Positions 25,212-34,870 are shown, counted from the first letter of the stretch. The stretch is 56,707 bases of DNA from an uncultured Candidatus Melainabacteria bacterium (GCA_934747335.1 CAKVGS010000011.1:1-56707), one strand, 5' to 3'. The notes: generated from the letters alone by a model not told the origin. Program-made: numbers and translations.

Positions 25212-26522
25212 TTAAATCATTTCGCCGTTTAAGTACCAAGTTCTGGCTCTTGTAATTTTTACATTTACGAATTCACCTGTAATATCCTTATCATAAGGTA
25301 TGTGAACAATCTTATTATTACGGGTTCTACCTGTAATAACATTTTTGCCGTTTCTTGTTTCAAATTTTTCAATCAAAACTTCCATTTCACGTCCGACATA
25401 TTTTTGATTAGATTTCAAACAACATTCTCTATTATGTTCATTCAATCTTGCTAAGCGTTCTGTTTTAATATCTTCCGGCACATACAAATCAACCCATTTT
25501 GCAGCAACAGTTCTTTCTCGAGGTGAATATGCCGCTGTATTAGAATAATCCAATTCCAATTCAGTCATAGCTTTCAATGTATTTTGGAATTGTTCCTCAG
25601 TTTCTCCCGGAAAACCTGCAATAAAATCACTAGTTATTGTTACATCTGGAATACGACTTCTTAAATTATCGCAAATCTTTTTATAAGTAGCATAATCGTA
25701 TCTTCTGTTCATTTTCTTCAAGATATAATCATCCCCTGACTGCATTGGAATATGAAAATACTCACAAACTTTATCCAACTCAATAACGGTATCAATAAGT
25801 TCTTCCGTAATATCTGTCGGATAAGAAGTTACAAATCTTATTCTAAAATTACCATCAAGCGCATTTACTTGTCTTAAAAGCCAAGAAAGATTTTGATGTG
25901 GCTCAAGGTCTTTTCCGTAAGAATCTACATTTTGCCCAAGAAGTGTAATCTCTTTAAAACCTTCACTCAAAGCCTTTTTTATTTCACTCAATATCAATTC
26001 AGGTTTTCTTGAACGCTCACGGCCTCTTGTATAAGGCACTATGCAATATGTGCAAAAATTATTACATCCTTCCATAATTGGAATCCAAGCGTTAATACTT
26101 TTTACACGGTTAATTTGAATATCACTCTCTTCAAAAGGTTTTTCTTCTGTTGAAACAATTCTTTCACCTGCTTCTATACGTTTAACAAGGTTTGGCAATT
26201 CGTAAAGTCTTTGAGTTCCCAAAACCAAATCAACATAAGGTGCGCGTCTAAACAAATCTTTGCCTGCTTGTTGAGCAACACAACCCGCAAACACTATTTT
26301 TAAATCAGGATTTTTCTTTTTCCATTTCCCCCAAACCCCAATTGCGCTGTATGCTTTATCTTCTGATAGTTGTCTTATTGAACAAGTGTTAATGATAAGC
26401 ATATCAGCTTCTTTCGGCTCAAGAGTTTGTGTGTAACCACAATGCTCAAGCATACCAAACATACGTTCTGCATCAGATTTATTCATCTGGCAACCTAAAG
26501 TTTCTATATATACCTTTTTCAT
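25212..26522 (-). CDS. miaB: tRNA-2-methylthio-N6-dimethylallyladenosine synthase MiaB
   Basis: A 436-aa methylthiotransferase. The N-terminal UPF0004 domain carries the auxiliary-cluster cysteines C11, C47 and C81. The radical SAM motif is C153-x3-C157-x2-C160 in GCNNFCTYCIVPYTRGRERSR. A C-terminal TRAM domain follows. It adds a methylthio group to i6A37 of tRNAs. AAGGAG precedes the ATG. It lies downstream of the pckA terminator. Confidence 0.96.
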   Translation of the reverse strand: MKKVYIETLGCQMNKSDAERMFGMLEHCGYTQTLEPKEADMLIINTCSIRQLSEDKAYSAIGVWGKWKKKNPDLKIVFAGCVAQQAGKDLFRRAPYVDLVLGTQRLYELPNLVKRIEAGERIVSTEEKPFEESDIQINRVKSINAWIPIMEGCNNFCTYCIVPYTRGRERSRKPELILSEIKKALSEGFKEITLLGQNVDSYGKDLEPHQNLSWLLRQVNALDGNFRIRFVTSYPTDITEELIDTVIELDKVCEYFHIPMQSGDDYILKKMNRRYDYATYKKICDNLRSRIPDVTITSDFIAGFPGETEEQFQNTLKAMTELELDYSNTAAYSPRERTVAAKWVDLYVPEDIKTERLARLNEHNRECCLKSNQKYVGREMEVLIEKFETRNGKNVITGRTRNNKIVHIPYDKDITGEFVNVKITRARTWYLNGEMI

Positions 26523-26556
26523 TTATTACTCCTTTTATTCTATTTTACAACAAACG

Positions 26557-26590
26557 AAAAAAGGATGCTTCAAAAGAAACATCCTTTTTT
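26557..26590 (-). terminator. Rho-independent terminator of pckA
   Basis: AAAAAAGGATG (26557-26567) and CATCCTTTTTT (26580-26590) form an 11-bp stem, with A and T tracts on both sides. It lies 22 bases beyond the pckA stop on the minus strand. Confidence 0.85.
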
Positions 26591-26611
26591 ACAAGTTTAA
26601 TTGTTTCAGAA

Positions 26612-28210
26612 CTAAACGTTAGCTACTGCTTTAGGACCAGCGTTAACGATTTCAGCCGGCATGTTTGGATACTTAGCTGAGAAGTTATCAGCAAACATTT
26701 GAGCTAATTTGTTAGCAGCTTCGTCATAAGCTTTCTTATCTGACCACATTCCACGAGCATCAAGCATTTCGTCTGGAACGTTTGGACAAGATGTAGGGTA
26801 ATCTACGTTAAATACATCGTGGTGTTTGAATTCGATTGAATCAAATGAACCGTTCAATGCAGCAGTTACCATAGCTCTTGTGTAAGATAATTTCATTCTC
26901 TTAGCACCTGAAGCAGCTGAACCGCCTGCCCAACCAGTGTTAACTAAGTAAACCTTAGTACCATATTGATCAAGTTTATCACCTAACATTTTAGCGTAAA
27001 CTGAAGCATCCATTGGCATGAATGGTTCGCCGAACAATGTTGAGAATGTAGGTTGTGGTTCTGTAACGCCTCTTTCAGTACCGGCTAATTTAGAAGTAAA
27101 GCCTGTTACAAAGTGATACATTGCAGCGTTCTTGTCTAATCTTGAGATTGGAGGCAATACGCCGAATGCATCAGCTGTTAAGAAGATAACAACCTTAGGA
27201 ATGCCGCCCTTAGAAGGGATTTGAGCATTGTTGATGTAGTTGATTGGATAACCAACACGAGTGTTTTCTGTTAAAGAACCGTCTTCAAAATCGAATTCTC
27301 TTGTTTCAGGGTCCATAACAACGTTTTCAACCAATGAACCGAATTTGATAGCGTTGTAGATATCAGGTTCGTTTTCAGCTGAAAGGTGAATACATTTTGC
27401 GTAGCAACCGCCTTCAAAGTTGAATACGCCGTCCGGTGACCAACCGTGTTCGTCATCACCGATTAATTTACGGTTTGGATCTGCTGATAAAGTTGTTTTA
27501 CCTGTTCCTGAAAGACCGAAGAATACAGCTGTTTCACCTGTTGCAGGGTCCATGTTAGCTGAACAGTGCATTGGAAGAACGTTTTTCTTAGTCATAACAT
27601 AGTTCATAGTTGCGAATACAGATTTTTTGATTTCACCTGAGTATTGAGAACCGCAAATGATGATTTCGTGAGCTTCATAGTCAATAGCGATACAAGCTTC
27701 TGAATTTACACCATCAACTTCTGGATCACATTTGAAACCAGGAGCACAAAGGATTGTGTAATCAGGTTCACCATAGTTAGCCAATTCTTCAGCAGTTGGT
27801 CTGATTAATAGTTCATGGATGAACATGTTTTGGCTTGCTAATTCGTTGATAACTCTGAATTTTTGAGTGTAAGTTTTGTCAGCACCAGCAAAACCATCGA
27901 AAATAAATACTTCTCTGTTTTGCAAGTAAGATGCGATTTTACCCTTGATAGCATTGAATCTTTCTCTGCTGATAGGTCTGTTTACTTTACCCCAAGCGAT
28001 ATCGTTGTGGATAGATTCTGTATCAACAATAAATTTATCTTTAGGTGAACGACCAGTGTATTTACCAGTTGTAACAACCAAAGCACCAGTGTTGCTCAAT
28101 GAGCCTTCACCTAATCTTAAAGCAGCTTCTGTTAACTGAGCAGGTGTCCAGTTTCTGTGAACTGCTTTTGGTCCAATAATACCAAATTTTTCAATTCCGT
28201 ATGTTTCCAT
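26612..28210 (-). CDS. pckA: Phosphoenolpyruvate carboxykinase (ATP)
   Basis: A 532-aa ATP-type PEPCK. The signature motifs are TGKYTGRSPKDKFIVD, the kinase P-loop GLSGTGKTTLSAD near residue 232 and LIGDDEHGWS. It converts oxaloacetate and ATP to PEP and CO2, or the reverse during succinate-type fermentation, where it yields ATP. AAAGGAGG is well placed. The sequence prefers a narrow codon set, like pfp, consistent with strong expression. It is monocistronic. Confidence 0.96.
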   Translation of the reverse strand: METYGIEKFGIIGPKAVHRNWTPAQLTEAALRLGEGSLSNTGALVVTTGKYTGRSPKDKFIVDTESIHNDIAWGKVNRPISRERFNAIKGKIASYLQNREVFIFDGFAGADKTYTQKFRVINELASQNMFIHELLIRPTAEELANYGEPDYTILCAPGFKCDPEVDGVNSEACIAIDYEAHEIIICGSQYSGEIKKSVFATMNYVMTKKNVLPMHCSANMDPATGETAVFFGLSGTGKTTLSADPNRKLIGDDEHGWSPDGVFNFEGGCYAKCIHLSAENEPDIYNAIKFGSLVENVVMDPETREFDFEDGSLTENTRVGYPINYINNAQIPSKGGIPKVVIFLTADAFGVLPPISRLDKNAAMYHFVTGFTSKLAGTERGVTEPQPTFSTLFGEPFMPMDASVYAKMLGDKLDQYGTKVYLVNTGWAGGSAASGAKRMKLSYTRAMVTAALNGSFDSIEFKHHDVFNVDYPTSCPNVPDEMLDARGMWSDKKAYDEAANKLAQMFADNFSAKYPNMPAEIVNAGPKAVANV

Positions 28211-28595
28211 AATATAGCTTCCTCCTTTTTTAAAGCTTTTTTATATACACAATAAATGTATTACAAACACTTAAAAAAATCAATTATTACCAAAGAATTT
28301 TCTTCCACAGAATTCTCGTAAACACAGATTTTAAATCTTTGATTCTGTACAATTTTCACAGGATTAGAAGATATTTGATCAATCTTGAATACAGACATGG
28401 ACAATAGTGCCTCTAGGGCGAAGCTACCCGAAGGGCTGATGAGGGTGACAAAATAAAACTCACCACTTCCAAATTTATTAAGTTTTGTAAAAAAGTAAAA
28501 AATTTTTTAATCAAACTAGCAAAAAAATTTTTTAGAGTTTTTTGAGTCGGTACTAGAGTTATGTAAAAAAGTTACGAAAAAAGGAGCATAAACGT
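28211..28595. other. 385-bp divergent intergenic region
   Basis: This gap holds the 5' regions of pckA (minus) and the 708-aa protein (plus). It is extremely T/A-rich near 28490-28590, with several runs of six or more A or T. A GC-richer island at about 28400-28450 (CCTCTAGGGCGAAGCTACCCGAAGG region) resembles degraded intergenic repeat debris. I see no gene, riboswitch or clear -35/-10 pair. Confidence 0.5.
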
Positions 28596-30722
28596 ATGAA
28601 AATTAACGCAAACGAACTTTTGTTATTAAACAAAAAAGTTAGATTTGGAGAAGACACAGAAAAACCAACTCAACCACAAATTATTGAACAACCAACAACA
28701 CAAGAAGCTGCACCTCAAGCGGGCATGAATGCTTTGATGTTTCAAGGCATGAACAATGTTGTTAGCAATCCTCAATTTGCAACAAACTTGAACGCTATGA
28801 AAGAAGAAGTTTCTAACGAACAACCTGCAGCTAACAATCAAGATGAAACGGCTCCATTAAAAACAAATGTAGCATTCCAAGGTAAAGCATCAAAATTCAA
28901 AGGAATGGCAATGAGCGCACTAATGGGTTTAATGACATTAGGTGCTATGTCATCTATGCAATCTTGTACGGGTGAAGGCGATGTAACAATTAATGATAAC
29001 AGTAATACAAATGTAACAACAAATGTAACAGTTAACTACTATACAGATGAATCAAAATGGGCTACCTTCATGGATATGTTCCAACAATACATTGATAACC
29101 AAGAAAAAAATAATGCTCAAACACAAGAACAACTTAATGCATTAAAAACTCTTGTTACACAACTTCTTACTCAGATGAAAAATGATTCTGAAAATTCTAA
29201 AGCTTATTATGAACAAATGTTCTTATTGTTAACTCAAAATAATGCTAATCAACAAATTATAATTACCTTACTTACACAAACAGGTATGTCTGTTGACCAA
29301 GCGAATGCGTTAATTCAACAATTATTACAAGAAGTTAAAGAAGGTAAATTAAGTGCAGCAGAAGCTATGAAAAAGTTACTAGACCTAATTAATGATATTA
29401 AAGTTTCTTTAGATGATATCAAAGCTTCTCTTGATAGAGCTGAAAAAGATAGAGCAGAATTCAAAGAATTGTTACAAAATAACAACACTAAATTAGATAA
29501 ACTTATCGAACAAGGTAACACAATTATCGAAAGTGACAGCATCAGAAACGCTAAGTTAGATGATTTGGCTAAGAAAATTGAAAATTTAGACATTGATATG
29601 AATTCTAATTTTGCAGCTTTAGCTAAAAAATTAGACATGAACCAACAAGAATTGATTAATGTTCTTATGAAACTAGGTTACACTCAAGCTCAAATTACTA
29701 AAATGACAGCGGCTCAAATTTTGGCTGCTATCAAAGAAAACACAGCAGTTTCTAAAGAAAACAACGAACTTATGAAAGACGGCTTCAACATGTTGGCTGA
29801 AATCTTGAAACAACAAGGCAATAAGGCAGAAGCGTTTGGTAAACAAGTTCTTAATTACATCGCAGCTGTTGGTTTTGAAATGAACAGAAACTTCACAAAA
29901 TTGATTGAAGAAGTTCAAACAGGTAACGCTAAACTTGATGATATTACATTACTATTGAATGCAATTAACCAACAAGTAAAACAAAACGGCGAAGACGGCA
30001 AGAAACTTGGTAATGATATTCTTAACTACTTAGCTGCAATCGGTTATGAAATGAACAGAAACTTCACTGCTGTATTAGATGCAATCAATAGTGGCAACAA
30101 GGGTGCAGAACAAATCAAATCATTGTTAGAAAAAGTTCTTGAAAAACAAGATCAAAATATGAATAGAATTGATACAAATTGCAAGGCTATTATTGAAGCA
30201 ATGGGCAACATTAAAGTAGACGGAGGAAAGATTGACTTATCAAGTATTGAAGCAATGTTAAGAGAATTACTTGCTCAATCTAAGAAGAACGGCAATACAT
30301 TGTCAAGCATCGACGGCAAACTTGATGTAATTCAAATTACTGAACAAGCTATCTTAGATAAGATTAATGCAGAAGCTCATAAGGGTGACGAAAGATACGC
30401 CGCTACAAATGCCCTTCTAAAAGAAATCTTAAATAAGGTTGGTAAACAAAACGGCAGCTACGATGATGGCGAATTGTTAAAAGTTCTTAACAACTTAAGC
30501 AACTTGCTCGACAAAAAACTTGATGATATCTTGAAGGCAATCAAAGATCACGACGTTAAAGTAACTGTTGATGTAACCGGCAAAGTAAAATGCGAATGCA
30601 ACTGCGGTAGCAAAGATGAAGGCATTATCGGCGATTTGTTGAATGCTGTTAATGGTGAATCTGCAAGCAATGCAAAAGCACACAATGCTAAAACATACGT
30701 TCATAAAGGATGGAAATACTAA
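28596..30722 (+). CDS. Large coiled-coil protein with an internal lipoprotein-like signal
   Basis: A 708-aa protein of no family I know. Residues 1-96 are polar and Gln/Pro-rich. Then K97-ASKFKG is followed by a hydrophobic stretch (104-120) and MQSC124, the layout of a lipoprotein signal peptide but starting ~97 residues in. After it come ~500 residues of heptad-like helix with an internal duplication: LNYIAAVGFEMNRNFTKLI and LNYLAAIGYEMNRNFTAVL. Near the C-terminus is CECNCG, then a basic YVHKGWKY tail. AGGAG is nine bases before the ATG, so the long N-terminus is real. It resembles fibre or tether proteins. FQG and FKG motifs recur at 49-51, 94-96 and 101-103. Confidence 0.8.
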   Translation: MKINANELLLLNKKVRFGEDTEKPTQPQIIEQPTTQEAAPQAGMNALMFQGMNNVVSNPQFATNLNAMKEEVSNEQPAANNQDETAPLKTNVAFQGKASKFKGMAMSALMGLMTLGAMSSMQSCTGEGDVTINDNSNTNVTTNVTVNYYTDESKWATFMDMFQQYIDNQEKNNAQTQEQLNALKTLVTQLLTQMKNDSENSKAYYEQMFLLLTQNNANQQIIITLLTQTGMSVDQANALIQQLLQEVKEGKLSAAEAMKKLLDLINDIKVSLDDIKASLDRAEKDRAEFKELLQNNNTKLDKLIEQGNTIIESDSIRNAKLDDLAKKIENLDIDMNSNFAALAKKLDMNQQELINVLMKLGYTQAQITKMTAAQILAAIKENTAVSKENNELMKDGFNMLAEILKQQGNKAEAFGKQVLNYIAAVGFEMNRNFTKLIEEVQTGNAKLDDITLLLNAINQQVKQNGEDGKKLGNDILNYLAAIGYEMNRNFTAVLDAINSGNKGAEQIKSLLEKVLEKQDQNMNRIDTNCKAIIEAMGNIKVDGGKIDLSSIEAMLRELLAQSKKNGNTLSSIDGKLDVIQITEQAILDKINAEAHKGDERYAATNALLKEILNKVGKQNGSYDDGELLKVLNNLSNLLDKKLDDILKAIKDHDVKVTVDVTGKVKCECNCGSKDEGIIGDLLNAVNGESASNAKAHNAKTYVHKGWKY

Positions 30723-30745
30723 TAAGATTTCTGAAAAGGGAAATT

Positions 30746-30779
30746 AAAATCGGCGAGTTCAATTGAACTCGCCGATTTT
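30746..30779. terminator. Bidirectional terminator between two convergent genes
   Basis: A perfect 34-nt palindrome (17-bp arms 30746-30762 and 30763-30779) with a GGCGAG core, A-rich on the left and T-rich on the right. It lies between the stop codons of the convergent 28596 and 30807 genes and can terminate both. Confidence 0.88.
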
Positions 30780-30806
30780 TAACAACCATAGAAATTATTT
30801 TTTTTA

Positions 30807-33269
30807 TTATTTAATCCAACCGTTTTCTCTAGCTTCTTTTTCAGCACCCGCTCTGTCTTTATGACGTCTTGACCAATCAGTTGTTGTATAAGAACCATCT
30901 CTGTTCTTACATACATTTCTTGCTTGAACACCTGTGTCACCAAGTTGACCGTTGAATTTTTTAACTCTTGTTGTTCGTTTAACTTTTACACGTTTAACGT
31001 TTTGTCTTTCAGTTCTTTCACATTCGCCATCACCGAACAAGTCATATGGAAGAGCTATACCTGCTGGAATATAGTTTACATTACTTGGAATGTTATTGTA
31101 TTGTTTAAGTTTTGTCCAAATTTCTTTTGCTGTATGTTTTCCTAAGCAATCTTTGTAGTACATATTTACGATTTGACCCCAAGTGTATTTATTAGAATCT
31201 GTCATTTTGATGTCTTCTTTGTATTCTACATGACAATCTTCTTTTGCTTCAGGAACAACTGGATTTTCAACAACAGTTTTTTCTTCTGGTTTATCTTCCG
31301 GTTTTTCAGGTTTCTTGTTTTTCAATTCAGTTTCGTATGTTTTCAAAGCTCCTAACAATTCTTTTTTGTTCAAGATATCGTTACCTGCTGCTTGTTTCAA
31401 GAATTCTTGATATCCATTACAATCCCAATTACCTTTTCCATCAGTAAATGTAGCGGCAATTGTTGTTAAGATATCTCTCCATTCAGGTTTAATGCCTTGA
31501 AGTGATTCTACATATTCTTTCAATGTTGAACATTTGATGTTGATAGATGCTACCGGAATTTCATCCTTACCATCTGCTAGAAGTCCGCTTAACGCACCAA
31601 TTGCACCGCCAATCATTGCACCTTTTAAAGCATTTGAAAGAACGAACTTGCCACCTTTAAAGATAAAGTCTTTTAAAATATCAACATTCACTGCGACATC
31701 AACTATTGTTTGAGCGTAATCAGAAGCTCCTTCAGGAACTTTAATATTGATACCTGATTTATCAAGAGGATATTCTTTGCCATCTATAATTGTTTTACCT
31801 GTGATATTATCTAAATCTTTTGTATCAATATGTATACTTGATTCAATATTTTGTGCTTTATTATAATGAGCATCAGCTCTTTTTCTTGCAGCTTCTGCGC
31901 CACCTGCGCTTAGACCACCAAGAACAGCTCCAACAGTACCTCTATAAAGTGCTTTTACTAATTTACCATTGCCTTGGATTTCAAATCCGCATAATTCAAC
32001 TAACTTTTTAGCATCACTGTTTGATAATTGTTCTTCAGTCAATCCCAATTTTGCTCTCAATCTATTGTATGTTAGTTGTTTTTCTGCAATAGCATCTTTT
32101 TCTTTGCTCATTCTGTCCATATAAAGGTCGCTACCAACTTCTCTTTTAATGGTATCTGAAAGAGCGGTTAAATCATATTTACCGTCTTTAGCTTCAATCA
32201 TACCACTGTTTTTCAAGTGTTCGAATAATTCGTCACCAACTGCCTTACGGATTTCAGCTTCAGTTTGAGTTTTAGCTTTTTCAACTCTGTTACCTCTAGC
32301 TTGGTTTTGTCTAACAATTTTCATATTAGAATCTTGACCTGAAGCCCAAGTTCCTAAATTGTTTTCACCATTCAAAGCTCTTCTTGTATACTTATCGTAA
32401 TTTTTATCAGCTTTCAATTCATTTTTAGCATCTTTTTTAACTTTTCTTGAAGTTGTTTCATCTGATTCGTATATAGCTGCTCTAGCGTCTTCTCTAGCTT
32501 CTTTCATAATATAACGAGCTTCAAATTCGCTCTTATTTTGATTAAACATACCACGTTTTCTCAAAATTTCTTTATGTTCAGGGCTTTTGTTTTTATATTC
32601 TTTTTTAACAGCTTCATAAGCTTCTTTTCTGCCCATACCAGCCGCTCTTTTTTCTTCATAAGCTTTAGAAATTTCATCATAAGCTTTTGAACTTTGAGCA
32701 TTTTCAGCATTTTTTACTAATACTTTTAATACATCTTTACCAAAATCATCAAGCATACCTTTTGGGAAAGATTTTTTAACATTTTTTTCTAAATGTTTAA
32801 CACCGCTTTGAGCTCTAACTTCATTAACTTTATTCAATATAGTTTCAACTTGGCTTAATAAAACTTGATATTCTTTTTCATTAACACCGTTACCAAGATC
32901 TTCTTTCAAAGCTTGCATAACTTTTTCAGGCTTTTCACCAACCATTGTTTCCAAATGGTCAAGAATTACATTTCCTTTTGTATCATAAGCTTTTTCTTGA
33001 GCTTTGCTATCTTTTTTAGAAAATGCTTCAGGAGTTGTAGTTGTTTCTACTGCTTTCTTTTCAAAACCAAGAACAGAATTGATATCATCTTGTGTGTAAT
33101 CATATCCTTCTTTTCCTAAGTGAAGTTTAGCGTTTGTTTCAAAAATTGAAACTTCTTCACCTTCTAATTTTCCATTGTGTCTAGCATCACCTTTACCTTG
33201 ATTGTCAGCCATTTCTGCAATTTCGTAAAGCTTGCCGGTTAATTTTGAATAATCAAATCCTTGTGCCAT
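30807..33269 (-). CDS. Multidomain protein: EF-hand-like loop, gly-zipper helices, LysM-like domain
   Basis: An 820-aa protein with no signal peptide and no overall family I recognise. Residues 28-39 (DARHNGKLEGEE) fit a 12-residue EF-hand loop: D1, N5, G6, L8, E12. Residues 80-430 are charged and helical. Two Gly-rich hydrophobic segments follow: 444-457 and 543-564, the latter with G550/G554/G558/G562 in GxxxG steps, the gly-zipper typical of membrane-inserting helices. Residues 694-741 (KYTWGQIVNMYY...YNNIPSNVNYIPAGIALP) look like LysM. The basic C-terminus ends in WSRRHKDRAGAEKEAREN. AAGGAG precedes the ATG. A secreted or cell-surface role is inferred. Confidence 0.78.
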   Translation of the reverse strand: MAQGFDYSKLTGKLYEIAEMADNQGKGDARHNGKLEGEEVSIFETNAKLHLGKEGYDYTQDDINSVLGFEKKAVETTTTPEAFSKKDSKAQEKAYDTKGNVILDHLETMVGEKPEKVMQALKEDLGNGVNEKEYQVLLSQVETILNKVNEVRAQSGVKHLEKNVKKSFPKGMLDDFGKDVLKVLVKNAENAQSSKAYDEISKAYEEKRAAGMGRKEAYEAVKKEYKNKSPEHKEILRKRGMFNQNKSEFEARYIMKEAREDARAAIYESDETTSRKVKKDAKNELKADKNYDKYTRRALNGENNLGTWASGQDSNMKIVRQNQARGNRVEKAKTQTEAEIRKAVGDELFEHLKNSGMIEAKDGKYDLTALSDTIKREVGSDLYMDRMSKEKDAIAEKQLTYNRLRAKLGLTEEQLSNSDAKKLVELCGFEIQGNGKLVKALYRGTVGAVLGGLSAGGAEAARKRADAHYNKAQNIESSIHIDTKDLDNITGKTIIDGKEYPLDKSGINIKVPEGASDYAQTIVDVAVNVDILKDFIFKGGKFVLSNALKGAMIGGAIGALSGLLADGKDEIPVASINIKCSTLKEYVESLQGIKPEWRDILTTIAATFTDGKGNWDCNGYQEFLKQAAGNDILNKKELLGALKTYETELKNKKPEKPEDKPEEKTVVENPVVPEAKEDCHVEYKEDIKMTDSNKYTWGQIVNMYYKDCLGKHTAKEIWTKLKQYNNIPSNVNYIPAGIALPYDLFGDGECERTERQNVKRVKVKRTTRVKKFNGQLGDTGVQARNVCKNRDGSYTTTDWSRRHKDRAGAEKEARENGWIK

Positions 33270-33427
33270 GATTATGCTCCTTGTGTTTCTTTTTTATACT
33301 CTTGTATTAATAAAGTATTTTTCTTTTCAAGAATTGCGCATTACAGACACATGTCGTTACATTTCTTTACAAAAATCTTATTTTCAATATCATATCAAAT
33401 GGGGTAAACGCTCTATTTTCCTAATTT

Positions 33428-33523
33428 TCAGCCTAACAATGTAAATATTAAACCAAATACATAGCCGATAAAAATTGCTAAAACCTTATTAAACATAGAC
33501 TTCTCTTTTTTTGTAGAAGCCAT
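33428..33523 (-). CDS. Possible 31-aa single-pass membrane peptide
   Basis: A minus-strand ATG at 33523 opens 31 codons to TGA: a polar basic start (MASTKKEKSMFNK) and then a hydrophobic helix (VLAIFIGYVFGLIFTLLG). TATAAT lies 13 bases before the ATG on the same strand, with no good -35, and the ribosome site is weak. A start at the internal Met (33496), after AGAGAAG, is an alternative. It may be a real small protein or chance. Confidence 0.35.
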   Translation of the reverse strand: MASTKKEKSMFNKVLAIFIGYVFGLIFTLLG

Positions 33524-33607
33524 CCGCTCAAAAGCGATTATAGGTAAGCCTCATTAGCTTTTTTGGATTAATAAAACTTTGAAAAAGCTTCATATCTTTT
33601 AATAAGT

Positions 33608-33710
33608 TGGATTGCTTCGTCACTATAAAAATAGCTGTTCCTCGCAATGACCGGGCGTTAGACTTCCAATCGTGCCGTCATTGCGAAGGCGATTAGCCTG
33701 AAGCAATCCA
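33608..33710 (+). repeat. Palindromic MITE-like repeat, copy A (103 bp)
   Basis: Ends TGGATTGCTTC...GAAGCAATCCA, with an inner CGCAATGAC...GTCATTGCG pair. By eye it differs at five of 103 positions from copy B (52248-52350) and is related to copy C (36857-36960, reversed). Weaker similarity to copy B extends to about 33582 and 33738. It fills much of the 503-bp gap before mtnA; apart from the possible 31-aa peptide I see nothing else there. Confidence 0.85.
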
Positions 33711-33772
33711 GCTTTTCATTAACTATTATTTTTTAGCCTGTACACCAAAAGTTATTAACTTCCTCTATTTAA

Positions 33773-34828
33773 TTACTTCAAAAACGCTTCTGCAATAGAC
33801 TTATTATAATCAGGTCTCAAAATACCTTTTTCCGTAATAATACCGGCAATCAATTCATGCGGAGTTACGTCAAATCCCGGATTAATAACATTAATACCTT
33901 CTGCGCAAATTCGTTTGCCATTGATATGAGTAACTTCTTCGTGCGAACGTTCTTCGATTGGAATTTCCGCACCTGTTTTAATAGATGTATCAATGGTTGA
34001 AAGAGGAGCTGCTATATAGAATGGAACATTGTGATATTTTGCAGCAATCGCTACTGTGTAAGTTCCAATTTTGTTTGCAGTGTCACCGTTTGCGGCAATT
34101 CTATCTGCACCTACTACAACCATATCAATCATGCCTTTACTCATAAAATATGAACACATTCCGTCTGTAATCAATGTTACTGGAATTCCGTCCATCGCAA
34201 GTTCAAAAGTTGTAATTCTTGCACCTTGTTGACGCGGACGGGTTTCATCTGCAAAAACTTGAATTGTATTATCTTTAGCGAAAGCCGAACGAACAACGCC
34301 AAGAGCCGTACCATATCCTACTGTTGCCAAAGCACCCGCGTTACAGTGAGTAAGGATTGTTGCACCTTTTGGAACAACTTCAGCACCGTAATCGCCAATT
34401 TTTTTATTAATTTCGATATCTTCGTTTTCTAATTTAATTGCATTTGTTTTTAATTCAGCAATAATTCCATTGATATCAGATTTAGAATTTCTGATAACTT
34501 CTTCTTGTTTTTCAACCGCCCACATCAAATTAACGGCAGTAGGACGTGAAGTTTTCATGTATTCCGCTTTTTCAAGCAACCAATTTACAAATTCTTCTCT
34601 TGATGTAATTTCTTTTGCGCCTTCTTGAGCAAACAAAATTACACCGTGAGCGCCTGCAATTCCGATAGCAGGTGCGCCACGAACTATCATGTTGCGAATT
34701 GCATTAAACATATCTTCGCCTGTCGTAATATTTACAAACTTGTATTCATAAGGCACAACTGTTTGATCTACCATTTTTGAATACGTATCAACCCATTCGA
34801 TTGTTTTTATTTTTGATTTAAATTCCAT
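33773..34828 (-). CDS. mtnA: S-methyl-5-thioribose-1-phosphate isomerase
   Basis: A 351-aa MtnA of the eIF2B-like family. Motifs are RGAPAIGIAGAHG, SRPTAVNLMWAV, THCNAGALATVGYGTALGV (catalytic Cys), ETRPRQQGARIT and VGADRIAANGDTANKIGTY (catalytic Asp). It isomerises methylthioribose-1-P to methylthioribulose-1-P in methionine salvage or related MTA disposal. No other mtn gene is in the window; a purine nucleoside phosphorylase is at 46959. AGGAG precedes the ATG. Confidence 0.95.
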   Translation of the reverse strand: MEFKSKIKTIEWVDTYSKMVDQTVVPYEYKFVNITTGEDMFNAIRNMIVRGAPAIGIAGAHGVILFAQEGAKEITSREEFVNWLLEKAEYMKTSRPTAVNLMWAVEKQEEVIRNSKSDINGIIAELKTNAIKLENEDIEINKKIGDYGAEVVPKGATILTHCNAGALATVGYGTALGVVRSAFAKDNTIQVFADETRPRQQGARITTFELAMDGIPVTLITDGMCSYFMSKGMIDMVVVGADRIAANGDTANKIGTYTVAIAAKYHNVPFYIAAPLSTIDTSIKTGAEIPIEERSHEEVTHINGKRICAEGINVINPGFDVTPHELIAGIITEKGILRPDYNKSIAEAFLK

Positions 34829-34836
34829 TATTTTCT

Positions 34837-34870
34837 CCTGTTATTTATTTGCCCCTGTTATTTATTTGCC
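34837..34870. repeat. 17-bp tandem duplication upstream of mtnA
   Basis: The unit CCTGTTATTTATTTGCC occurs twice in a row, immediately upstream of the mtnA ribosome-binding region. The second copy repeats leader sequence. Confidence 0.8.

Noticed and set aside
25150..25239. Longer N-terminus for alr
   Set aside because: It would translate a REP-like hairpin and overlap miaB; the family start fits ATG 25149.
28400..28450. Riboswitch or small RNA in the pckA divergent gap
   Set aside because: I could not find a conserved aptamer motif (TPP, SAM, glycine) or a following terminator; it looks like repeat debris.
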